Source of the DNA: Isohypsibius dastychi
Taxonomy: Eukaryota > Tardigrada > Eutardigrada > Parachela > Isohypsibiidae
DNA length: 15,610 nt
Assembly (NCBI GenBank): GCA_034696485.1
Contig: JAQIWT010000741.1
Span: forward strand, 1 to 15,610
Direction: 5' to 3'
Shown: positions 1 through 9,400 of the stretch, piece by piece
Numbering within the stretch: position 1 is the stretch's first letter
How the letters are laid out: each line of letters begins with the position of its first letter
Translations under genes and position numbers: made by a program
Notes under the pieces: model-generated
Databases searched by the model: none
The model's input: only the letters and a program-made list of their open reading frames with translations
Told to the model about the DNA's origin: nothing

Positions 1-81
1 GATTTAAATCACCACTCAAAAAACCATACTTGTAAATGAGCCAATTTTTTGAAATTAAATACATGATCAAGATGAATAATT

Positions 82-345
82 TTAAGGTAGCCCAGAAAAT
101 TTCAGAGAATTCGGGCCATTTTGAAGGGTACCGGCCACTAATGGGTTAAGCAAGGTAAGCAGTGCGCTCTGGATTACACTCTGGATTTTCTGGCCCGGGT
201 CCAAAAAGAACTGGGGTGTGAAAACATGGCTACAGTCTTTCTTGTAAGCAGCCTGAAAAGTTACGCCTTCACACAAGGCCATCCAACTGGTGAGTGCCAC
301 ACCAAATAAACCGAAGATACACCTGAACAATTCGGCATCCAGCAT
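82..345 (-). CDS. Candidate small secreted protein or first exon, function unknown
   Basis: This is an open frame of 87 codons with an ATG at 343-345. The first 27 or so residues look like a signal peptide: a short N-terminus, then a hydrophobic stretch (IFGLFGVALTSWMALCEG). A polar part with two Cys follows. It matches no family I know. It lies head to head with copy A, 260 bases apart, so the two could share a promoter region. It might be a complete small gene or the first exon of a spliced gene; a GT inside the frame could serve as a donor. Chance occurrence cannot be excluded, because a frame this length is not rare. The signal-peptide look is the main reason for listing it. Confidence 0.3.
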   Translation of the reverse strand: MLDAELFRCIFGLFGVALTSWMALCEGVTFQAAYKKDCSHVFTPQFFLDPGQKIQSVIQSALLTLLNPLVAGTLQNGPNSLKFSGLP

Positions 346-563
346 TGGTTCGAATTAATCAGCTGAAGGCTGTTTACGACCCACGTTGCTCATGCGACGT
401 AAGTGGGCATTTTGTGAGAACATGTGACTTGTTTTCATGTGCAAGTGAACGTCAACCCCGTGGGCTTAATTTGGCAAGGTGGGTTTCGTGTGAAATTGGA
501 GTGCGGTATGCGTATTGAAAGGGATTTTAGAACCAACATCTCCTGACTCCATACGTACTATAC

Positions 564-597
564 GTACAGCCCAATATTTCCTCTGTACAGCCCAATA
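564..597 (+). repeat. 13-bp direct repeat before copy A start
   Basis: GTACAGCCCAATA occurs at 564-576 and again at 585-597, a 21-bp period, ending 8 bases before the ATG. Each copy contains CCAAT. It could be a regulatory element or part of the 5' UTR. The second copy also reads as a possible splice acceptor (CTGTACAG followed by CCC). Confidence 0.35.
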
Positions 598-605
598 ATT
601 CACTT

Positions 606-3600
606 ATGTTTTTGCTAATTTCTTTACTTTGGTGCGCGGCCATCCCTCTGTCCACCTCTGTGACTCAAATTGACCTCGCGATTATCGGATACAACAGCGC
701 TAACATCGAACTGCTGGGGACTCTTGCCTACAATCGACCTGGTTTTGATGTAGCCACAGAGGAAATGAACCAACGGCAAAACGGCAGTATCCACCTAAAT
801 CCGTACTATTTGGACCACAGGGGCCTCACTTCGTGCGTTCTCCTGGCCGAAAATGCTGAAAGACTTGTTTCAGAGTGGTACTACATGGTTCGCCGGTCCA
901 GTTCGAAATCCATACCAGTGATTGCTGGGCCAGGTATTGTTAACGTTATTGATCAAAACGGAGAAAATGACTCCCATGTGTATAAATGCCATTCCCAATT
1001 GAAGCCATTCAATTTTGTGGTGACTTCAACTATTGATTCTTAAATTCATTTTCCTTCGCCGTCCAAATGTCCAGTTTTGAAAGCGGAGAACAACAAGGGA
1101 GTTTGAAAGCCGTAGGATGCAACTGAAAACTGGCACAAAAATCTCCAAAAACTTAGGTTTTTCGAATGCCTTCCTGACGTCAGGTAAGGGTTATATCTAA
1201 GGATGGGCTTAACATTTCACCGTTATAACAAAATGTTATGTTAAAGTGTTATAACATAACATAACGAGGGTGGCATCTTCTGTTAGACATGTTAGCCTGA
1301 TATAACATGTTATAACATACTGTTATAACATTGTATAACGGGGATTGGGAATTGTGTTAACATGTAAGTATTGCTAACGAGATCGGCAAAAACGACATTG
1401 CACTGGATAAGAATAACTGAATTTTCGATTAGTTTCAATCAAATTATCGAAATTTGGCAGGATCACCATCTCCGGGGCTCATGAGTGAATCTTTCACCTT
1501 TATTCAGTTGATGTAAGCTTTAATTTTATACTTTATACATTTGTACCATACATCAGTAACTTTTCTGTCATATTCATGGAAATTTCGTCATATTAAATCT
1601 ATAGGTACCCTAAATACCTATTCCTACCCTTCTTATATAATCTTTCGGCGCAAAAGGAAATAATTATAATATTCCAGACATTCTGTGAAGATCAACGTAA
1701 CGTACCGGATAATCTGACAATTTGTTGGGCTTGTTTTCCTTGCAAAAAACCCAAAATCATTTTAGGTGAAGTATTTTAATATTTTTCATTGTATAAGCAG
1801 CATTGACAAGTCGGTTCTTATTTTGAATACGGAGCAAGCACACAATACGTCATATCATTAGGTTCAACAACTCGAAGTTCATGTTACACCACGAGCTCCA
1901 CCATTCAAGGGCCCGAAAATGTAAAATTGGTTGCTTATGCAACTCAGAGAACCCCGGAATATCTGGGATAAGCGTCAGACGTGTATCTGCCCAGTTAGAG
2001 CCGTTAACATACCTTAACAGGCCACCTCGAAAGGATCTGTTATAACAATGGTAATAATGTTAACCACGTTATAACGTTGTTATAACAATGTTAAACTCGT
2101 TATAACATAACATCGTTTTGGCTCTCCTGTTGTTAAGCCCATCCTTAGTTATATCGATGGAAAAGTGCAAGCGGGTTCAGTACCTCGTCTCGACTGTGGC
2201 TTAGTGGTGATGGTTAGGCGCCGATTGAGAGCAGGCAGATCTCAAGCCTGAACCCTTCTTCCGAAGGTGTAGGGAGGCGTCACGTTGACTTACTAAAAAT
2301 GCTAAGATGGAGTCAGCCCTACAACCTAAACTTTTCAATCGTCTGATAGCTGGGCCGCTATGAAAAGAAAACGCATTTCTCCCGGACCCCCCTGGGGTAA
2401 TCGGACAACAACCCTGATCCTTGAATAATACGTTCATCCGCAGTTATTTGCCGCTCTTTTATTACATGGTTTGTTGTGAAGTATACCCCAAGTTCACCAT
2501 ATTGATCACAGGTTGCCTCGAGTCGAAGGATATCAGCCAGCTGGCAAAAGCGTGGAATGTTCTTTATGTCACTACGTTAGTTCATGGCCTGCCAGTACTG
2601 TAGTCCTTAGAGGCATTTTGACATCATGTCTTATTTCATCCAGGATGTCTTCTGACTGGACGATTAAAGATCGTGTCATGCATCCAACGTGGATATCATA
2701 TAACCCCACCTCAGCATCGGCATTTGCTGAAATGTTCTTCCAAGTGTTGGTGAAGTTCAACTGGACGAACGTGTTCCTAGTTCTCGACAGTTCAGCCGTG
2801 CCAGTATACAAAATGGTATTCGAGTCTTTGGTTCTCACGTTGGAGAGAAGCCAAGGAATACGTCACACAAGCTACGTTATCAGTTTCAAAATCATACCGA
2901 ACTTCGCTGTCATGCTGAAAGATTTCACAACGCGGAGCCGCGGTAAGCCCACCCCACACTCTGCTTTATAACGGATGTTTCCAAGTGGTTTATATGCAAC
3001 AAAAACATCATGAAATCTGATCAGTTCACGATTGGCATGACCAACTGGTCATCCACTTCAAAAACGCTAGCCACACTGTTGAAAATACTCTCTGATCGGC
3101 ACAGATAGATCAGAGTGCATCTGAGCTAGTTTTATTGTTTTCAAGTTCTACTCTTCTTTGGACCGGGTGGAGCCTTCCGAACGCTTATGGTATGTAATAT
3201 ACAGGTCGACTCACTCATTCTAATTTACCGTCTCTTTTTAGACTTGTTTGACCAACTGATATTTTTTCCTACCGATGTTCTTTGAAAATTCATCAAATCA
3301 ATACGTGCCGGTCTATAACATTGTATTCCTAGCTTCATGCACGGAACTTGACCATGACGAATGGGGAACACGTAAGGCACATCTCGCCTAATCTGTGTCG
3401 TGAATCTGATAATCTATGTGAGATGCAGGCATACATGGCTATGGATATCGGTCAAGGGCTATGGCATTCGCATGGCAATGTGACCTGGCAAAACAACGAC
3501 TCATTCGATGAGGTACTGTATTCTAGGCGCTACCATTTATCATGAACGTGATGACCGTTGTATTGTAAACCTGTTCGAATATGTGTGATTTAGGAAGCAA

Positions 3601-4910
3601 GTGATTCGTTTCGCTCAGCGCTTATAGTTGCCCCTTCATTTCGGGAAACAAACACTATTGAAAACACGAATCGCCATGTCCTGAACACCGAGTTCCGTAG
3701 GCGATCAAAACTCATGTATAATTTCACGTACCTTGGAACAAACTTGGTATCGCGCGTGAAATGAATCATTTGTTGCCTGATATCATTTTCTTTTGTTGCC
3801 GGTTTGAACAGTATCCTGGAGTCGCCGCTGCACACTCCTTTATCGAGAGTTTAGCACAGGTACTGTTCTTTTACCGTTCTCGCTTGTAATCCGTTTGAGA
3901 TTTTCCTGTAGAAAATTGGTTTTCATCGTAATTTTCTCAAAGGTCATCGGTGAAGCCATGGACACAGCTCGAGTAATCGATGGAACAACACTGGCAAAGT
4001 TATTCTTAAATCGGGTTTTCAATACCAAACTTGGTTCGGTTTACATCAACTCATTCGGCGACCGTCGGTCTGATATGTTAGTCAAGCATTTTGCTGGAGA
4101 GAACGAAACAGAAGTAGCATCCCGATGTATGTACAATTTGCAACTATTTTCAAGTTCTTTTGGTTTCTCGCAGATTGTGATGAAGCAGTTCGCGAACGGA
4201 AAGAATGAGATGTGGGCGGATAGAATACAGTGGCCGGGTGGAATGTGGGCCCCACTGAACGAACCAGCTTGTGGGTACTTCGGAACTAGTTATGGCTGTC
4301 GGACGAACGGTATGCAATGGGTTAAAACACTGCCTGGCATCTACAGCACTATGACCGTATTACCCGAATTAGAAGTCAGTCTTATTATTTTTTCAGAGCA
4401 ACAAGACTCGAGTCTATCAAAAGACAAAAAAGTCCGTTTTTTCGAAAAGTTTACCCTTGCCAAATAGGGATTCAGTTGGGGAGTTTTTACTTATGGCACC
4501 ACGGTATTCTCTTCCCAGCGAAAAGTGCGCATAATCGTTTGTTCAACAGATGCGTCGTTTGGCTTGGTTCCTACCGTATTAACAGCTCTCCTGCTGGCTT
4601 GTCTGATAATCTGTGCAACCATGATGATGAAAATGATGTGAGAGTATGCCATCGATTAAGTCGGTTTTTCACAACTTGGTTTCAGGAAAAAATTTCGAAG
4701 TGCTCGTGCACAGGGATGGTGGAGAATTCCCGAAGGTAGAGTATAGAGCTTCATTGTCGCTTTGCGCATGTTATCCGAAGTCGTTTTTCAGACGACATAA
4801 AAATGCTTCAAGGACCTCAATGCCTAAAGATCGCAATCTCGTCCATTCCCGACATCCAGATGAGCCGAAACATCTACGAGGAGCAAAACGTCATGCGCTG
4901 GGTGCAATAG
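606..4910 (+). CDS. Copy A: natriuretic-peptide-receptor-like membrane protein, short tail, no cyclase
   Basis: Spliced model: 606-933, 2512-2575, 2644-2942, 3146-3189, 3333-3371, 3429-3512, 3594-3746, 3812-3859, 3943-4113, 4174-4309, 4550-4637, 4686-4735, 4792-4910. All introns are GT-AG; the sum is 1623 bases, 540 residues plus stop. Residues 1-18 are a signal peptide. Residues 19-455 match an ANF-receptor ectodomain: RPGFDVATEEMN near the N-terminus, FNWTNVFLVLDS in exon 3, GPGGAFRTLM in exon 4, FLNRVFNTKLG and GDRRSD in exon 9, then WPGGMWAPLNEPACGYFG before the membrane. A helix spans about 461-480 and is followed by a basic tail of about 60 residues with the WW motif. No kinase-homology or cyclase domain follows. 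Several Asn-glycosylation sequons are present. Exons 9 and 10 differ from B and C by whole codons only. Intron 1 hosts transposons and intron 10 is enlarged. The ligand cannot be named; an NPR-C-like clearance role is inference. Confidence 0.8.
1190..1197 (+). repeat. hAT target-site duplication, left
   Basis: GTTATATC lies directly outside the left inverted repeat and is repeated exactly at 2148-2155 outside the right one. Confidence 0.85.
1222..1329. repeat. Left subterminal GTTATAAC motif cluster
   Basis: Four exact copies of the 8-bp palindrome lie at 1222-1229, 1248-1255, 1309-1316 and 1322-1329, with degenerate copies between them. Four matching copies lie at the other end of the element. 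In hAT elements such subterminal motifs are known transposase-binding sites; assigning that role here is inference. Confidence 0.65.
2039..2106. repeat. Right subterminal GTTATAAC motif cluster
   Basis: Four exact copies lie at 2039-2046, 2068-2075, 2079-2086 and 2099-2106, mirroring the left cluster inside the same hAT element. Confidence 0.65.
2148..2155 (+). repeat. hAT target-site duplication, right
   Basis: GTTATATC is an exact copy of the left duplication at 1190-1197 and directly abuts the right inverted repeat. Confidence 0.85.
2180..2420 (+). mobile_element. tRNA-derived SINE-like relic
   Basis: TGGCTTAGTGG at 2197-2207 fits the RNA polymerase III A box. AGCCTGAACCC at 2245-2255 keeps 7 of 11 bases of the B box GGTTCGAACCC. 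The spacing of 48 bases between box starts is close to that of tRNA genes. It does not fold as a good tRNA, and the B box is decayed, so a degenerate SINE head is more likely than a tRNA gene. The outer limits are uncertain; no clear A-rich tail or target duplication was found. It lies only 25-40 bases from the hAT right end. Confidence 0.4.
4432..4534 (+). other. Fragment in copy A intron 10 similar to the region after copy B
   Basis: Intron 10 of A is 240 bases, against 109 in B and 111 in C. Part of the excess resembles the sequence after copy B at about 9953-10010. Both share TTCAGTTG.GGAG, then TTTATGGCA or TTATGGCA, CGGTATTCTCTT and AGCGA. One frame is open in both up to a stop: SVGEFLLMAPRYSLPSE here and SVAEIVLFMATRYSLLSE there. 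This looks like a decayed exon or a copied fragment of an unrecognised gene. It is not part of the receptor model. Confidence 0.4.
4550..4637 (+). other. Transmembrane exon of copy A (exon 11)
   Basis: These 88 bases, the same length and phases as in B and C, encode ASFGLVPTVLTALLLACLII and a Met/Lys-rich end. The acceptor is TTCAACAG and the donor GTGAGA, the latter shared by all three genes. This is the only strongly hydrophobic segment after the signal peptide. The equivalents are 9372-9459 (B) and 13915-14002 (C). Confidence 0.8.
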
Positions 4911-5014
4911 TTTGAGAGAAAACTTTGTTCAGGATGGCGTGCGAAGAAAACATATTCAAGTGACAAGATACATAGAAGATACAATACAGTCTGGGAAGAT
5001 CAGTATCGGAAGAC

Positions 5015-5020
5015 AATAAA
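5015..5020 (+). promoter_or_regulatory. Poly(A) signal of copy A
   Basis: AATAAA lies 105 bases after the stop codon of copy A. Placement is sensible but not proven. Confidence 0.5.
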
Positions 5021-5224
5021 CGTAGTGAATTCATGTACATGTGGCGAATTACAGTATGAACATGGTTTCTTTCTGCTGCAATGCCATTATTAGCGTTGCT
5101 TTGAACAGATATCCTTGTAATACCTTAGACATGTGCAGGCACCTTTCAGTAGCTGTTGATTCGAAATTTCAGTTGATTTTCTTGCCCGTTAGAAGCTATG
5201 TCAACGCACAATCAAATCACATTG

Positions 5225-6085
5225 ATAAGCACAAAGAATCACGAAAAACAGTACAGCCACATTATGCTTTCTGAACTTCATTCATTTCTGGGGTTTTCAA
5301 CTGCATGGCAGGAGTTACACCATGTTCACTGAAGCGTACGTGACTGCTTCAATTGATTTCACCAAGACTCGAAATTCTGTTAAATGAGAGGACTTCAGTA
5401 TCGAGCTTTGTTTCGAATTCTGAAAGACGGGCCCAAAGCGCTAGGTGTGAGATTTTGGTTCAGGGACCTCCCAAGAGCAGCCTGAACATTCTGAGTTTTT
5501 ACAGGTTTGTATTTCACCAAAGTCCAATTGCCACGATAGTACAAGAACGCTGGGCTCGTTAGAGTTCCAGTGACTGGTCCGGCTGATTGGGCAGATTTTT
5601 TGACATTTGATTTACCTTTGAACGTTGGTTTTCAAGTCGGTTGAGTTGAGATATTGACGCAAACAATGGTTTTTGATCTTCGAAACTTCGAGAAAATTTT
5701 GGGAATTACTCTTGGGGGCTTTTGGTGTAGAAAACATTCACAATGCTCATCAGCAGAATTCTGACAAAAGAAACGAAATACTGTGATATGATTTCGCCAA
5801 ACACAATAAAATAGCTCAACCGTACAGAAAAGTGTTTTTTCAATATGGTTCGACTGAGAATTAAATTGATTAACATGGAATGGCAGAGGATGAAACATTT
5901 ATAACGTATGTATGGATCCGTAGCCATGATCGTGCCGATCCGAGAATTTCAATTCAACCCAAATCCATTGTTGTCAATTCTGACGTAACCTACCATATTC
6001 ATCTTGACACAATCCATCCTGACAACAATCGATGTTTCCTAGGGTATTCTAACTGGAGATGCTACCAAAATGCAAAAACAAGCAG
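5225..6085 (+). repeat. Duplicated spacer block, copy 1
   Basis: Stretches alternate between well matched and diverged relative to 10075-10910. Shared anchors include GTACGTGACTGC near 5335 / 10180, ACTCGAAATTCTGT, AATTCTGAA.GACGGGCCC, CCAGTGACTGGT near 5569 / 10409, GAATGGCAGA or AAATGGCAGA near 5878 / 10720, and CTGACAACAATCGAT near 6018 / 10853. Indels and stops break every frame, so it is a decayed sequence. It proves that the duplicated unit contained the spacer as well as the receptor. Confidence 0.7.
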
Positions 6086-6414
6086 GGGAGAATTCTCTTG
6101 ATGTCTAGGCCGCAAATGTCAATCGATATTATCCGTTGTTGAACAATCTGGTTTTTGAGACACCAGCGATGTTCTCATCTTAATCGGCCGCTGATCAATG
6201 GCGAACAAATATTTCTAACATCCCTGCTGTGGATACGGAGTCCACCCGCCTGCGGTGCCTACCTGTCGGATACGAGGATTCCCACTGTAACTGATGAAGA
6301 CCCCGAATATTTACTGAGAATCACGCTAGTCAGAAAATTTTGGATTTGTGTTCAGTGTGAATTTGGTTGTAATTGGGGGATTCGGGGGAATTGATTTCGG
6401 TGATTTGGATGTCG

Positions 6415-9400
6415 ATGGAGTATCCAGTCCTTACTAGTTATCTTTTGATGTTTACCACACTGATTGGACCAATCAAAGCATCAGATAGCGTTATTCGCGT
6501 GAATCTCGCTATTAATGGTCACAACAGTCTGAACCCCGAACAGTTATCCTCGCTGGCTTATCACAGACCAGCTTTTGAAATCGCCATCGAAGATATGAAT
6601 AAGATGTACAATGGGAGTATCAAGATGATATCCACTTTTTTGACTCATGACAGCATCACTAGCTGTAACCAACTTGGTGAGCATTTCGAGCGTTTTGCTG
6701 CGGAATGGTTTAACAGGAAACGAAGTTCGGATGACGATGTCATGTACGTAATCGCTGGACCTGGTAAGTCTGCTAGGGCGTTGAAACCGTGCACTGTATG
6801 ATGTTTCATCCGCCTACTCGAAATATTTCCGCTCAAGCAAGAAAAATTGCCAAATGACCTCGTGGAACTGTATTCTAAATTCTATGACCATAATTTTCAG
6901 AACTTATTAAAATTCATTTGATTTCCTTGCAAATTGTTAGCATAGTAAAAGAAGCATATGTCTCTTTTGCGAAAATTCCCTTCAACCTAACTACAATATT
7001 TGATTGAGAATGATGCTGATTCAGAATCATAATGGGTGCCTTAGCATATTGACAAAACGGAAGGAAAAATCAGAAAAACAAGGGGTTTATTTCGCATTTC
7101 AGTGTTTTTCGAGAAAAGTGAACAACAAAGGTGTTCAGATCAAAGTGTCCGCCACAAAGAGGTGTTTGCCGACAAAAGGTAACCGACGAAAGTGTCCGGT
7201 AAAAGTGTCCGCCGGCAATCGTACCGGAAAACCGGATAATTAGGTCGGTTATATCAGCCGAAGAAAGTGTCCGGTGTCCGATCGGACCCGGACAACCGGA
7301 CACTTTCGCCGGCTACATTCGTCCGTGTAACATTTTCTGCTACGCACTCAAATGGGATACGGGTGACGTAGACAGCAAATTTGTCCATGGCCAGTGCGAA
7401 ACTACATGTGAATGCACTTGAAAAAAATGGTGATTTCCGTGATTCATTTTGTCTCTGTTGAAGGGATGAAATTTCCATTTGTAGAGAGAGGCAATTGAGC
7501 GATTGATTCATTAAATATACATGTGCCTCTGCATGTATCATTAAATGCAACGCGCTAGCTAGCACGAAATCTATCGTTGAACCGCCGGCCACCAAAACTG
7601 CAGCCGCAATTGATTCAAATATGTCATTCAAAACCATATTTAACCGAAACTTTCGAACATTGATAAGCCGCCATCGAACAAACCTTTGTCAAGCTCAATT
7701 TTTCACATTGCCAGCATCAACCTACCCTTGATTGTACAGTTCGGGCTTCCTATTTTAGGTTGCAATGAGGCAAAGCTTATTAGTCGATTGGCAAAAGAAT
7801 GGAATATTCTCTATCTTACCACGTACGGTTTCTTTATTCCTCGGTTTTCAGCCGGTTTTCGAACCGGTGTGAATTTTCAGCATGTCGTCAGACATAGCTA
7901 TGAGAGACCGGATGGCACATCCAACATGGATATCCAGTGGCCCGACATCGGATCATGCATTCGTTGCTGTTTTATGCCGAGTATTAAGGCACTTCGATTG
8001 GACAAATGTGTTCCTTGTTTTGGACAGTGAAGCGGTGCCGTTTTACAGGCTGGTTTTTGAAGCTACGACTGTCACATTGAAGCGAGCAGCTGCATACCAG
8101 TACATGACCTACATTTTGGACTCTCAAGTATTCACAAACTATTCCGCCATGTTGAAAGAATTCAAAACGCGAAGCCGCAGTAAGTACAAATTGCGAGGAC
8201 AACTCGGAATTTTCCACGATCAATTGTTTCAGTCCTTATCTTTTATGGGCCCGGCGGAGTTTTTCGGAACCTCATGGTACGGCGACACCTTCTGGTTTAC
8301 TGATAATGTTGACCATCATTGTTTGATTTTCCAGTTGCAAAGCAGAGAACTTAACATGACCACCGGAGAATATGTGACTGTGTTAACTACATACAGTACA
8401 GTCATTCTTACAGAAAAAATATCGTGGTCTTACAGGTATATCTCGCCATGGATGTGGGGCATGGATTGTGGCAGTCACATGGAAATATGACTTGGCATAA
8501 CGATGATATTTTTGACAAGGTTCTTCTTCTCGCTTGCGTGTGTTGCCGCCCGTACTCTGATAACTTTTTCTGTGTTACGCTGTATGTAGGATGCGAAAGA
8601 TGCGTTCTGTTCGGCACTTGTCGTCATTCCGCGGTCAGACGAAATGCAGCAGAGCATGAACACGAACCGTCGGGCTTTGAACATTGAGATTCGAAATCGT
8701 TCCAAGCGAATGTTCAATTTCACCTACCCGGGATACAAAATGGTCGAAAACTGGCCCCCATTACGAAAACCATGTCCTAAAGTTGTTATTCGCAGTACCC
8801 TGGAGTAGCCTCTGCCTATTCAACCATCGAGAATTTGTTCAAGGTTCATCCAGATCGAACGCATATCGAAATCAGGTACACTGTGATTGCTTGAAGGTCA
8901 TCAGAGAGGCTGTTGAACAGCGTGGAAGAGACAGCAGTGAGATCAACGGACGATCACTAGCGCAGATGTTCATGAACCGAACATTCGAAACTCGGGTCGG
9001 TAACGTGTATATCAGTGCATCTGGTGATCGCCAGATGGACATGCTGGTGCAGCATTTCGAAAACGAAGAGAACGCAACTGTAGGATATAATTACATTCAT
9101 GCATCATAAAATGTGTCAACGTTGAATCGTAGATCATCATGAAACAACACGTAAGTGGGCATTTTGAGATTTTAGTCGACACAGTTAACTGGCCAGGGAA
9201 CATGTGGCCTCCACCGAATGTGCCGCTTTGCGGATATCTGGGCACCAGATGCCATACATACGGTAAGATCAACATGCTGGGTCGTGTCATCAAGAACGTC
9301 AGTCGACCTGCAACACGACTCCACTGAACTGAATCCGATAGGATAATTTACAAAAGCATTTTTCTTCGCAGAAATCACGTCTCAGTTTCAACGCGCGGTG

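Larger units (their letters stand above)
1..605. other. Left flank, no confirmed gene
   Basis: Apart from the reverse-strand ORF at 82-345, I see no gene. The last 60 bases before the ATG of copy A are the probable promoter or 5' UTR of that gene and include a 13-bp direct repeat at 564-576 and 585-597. The spacer block found upstream of copies B and C is not recognisable here. Confidence 0.5.
1198..2147. mobile_element. Non-autonomous hAT-superfamily DNA transposon, 950 bp
   Basis: The ends are a perfect 16-bp terminal inverted repeat: TAAGGATGGGCTTAAC at 1198-1213 and its reverse complement at 2132-2147. It is flanked by an identical 8-bp direct repeat, GTTATATC, at 1190-1197 and 2148-2155. 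An 8-bp target duplication together with TIRs of the TARNGATGGGC type is the signature of hAT elements. Both subterminal regions are packed with the palindrome GTTATAAC. No transposase frame is present, so it would have to be moved in trans. The perfect target duplication and TIRs argue for a fairly recent insertion. It sits in an intron, so it need not harm copy A. Confidence 0.85.
934..2511 (+). other. Copy A intron 1 (1578 bases)
   Basis: This phase-1 intron runs from GTATTG to ...TCACAG. It is the longest intron in the window and is mostly transposon: a hAT element at 1198-2147 and a SINE-like relic at about 2180-2420. The first 260 bases hold nothing I recognise. Most of the excess over intron 1 of copies B and C is explained by these two insertions. 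Confidence 0.7.
4911..6414 (+). other. A-B intergenic region
   Basis: This holds the 3' UTR of A to about 5040, then a spacer. From about 5225 to 6085 it is clearly homologous to the spacer between B and C (about 10075-10910). I see no intact gene. From 6100 to 6414 is the probable promoter and 5' UTR of copy B, with no motif I would name. Confidence 0.6.

Noticed and set aside
1198-2147. Transposase remnant inside the hAT element
   Set aside because: No frame of meaningful length on either strand; the interior is AT-rich and full of stops.
2197-2270. Functional tRNA gene
   Set aside because: An A-box is present but the B-box is decayed and I could not form acceptor and anticodon stems.
4911-6372. 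Kinase-homology or guanylate cyclase exons for copy A in the spacer (also looked for in 9690-11100 and 14260-15600)
   Set aside because: No glycine-loop-like, HGNLKSSN-like or cyclase metal-site motifs were seen in any frame.
6373-6414. Start of copy B further upstream at a TTG
   Set aside because: Non-ATG start in an animal gene; the ATG at 6415 fits the signal peptide and aligns with the start of copy C.
7254-7637. 127-codon reverse-strand frame in intron 1 of copy B
   Set aside because: It overlaps the motif array and has no recognisable protein features; the same place in copy C is not open.
7984-8223. Reverse-strand and alternative-frame ORFs across exons 3-10 of copy B, likewise in A and C
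   Set aside because: They overlap the well-supported spliced exons in other frames and show no independent homology.
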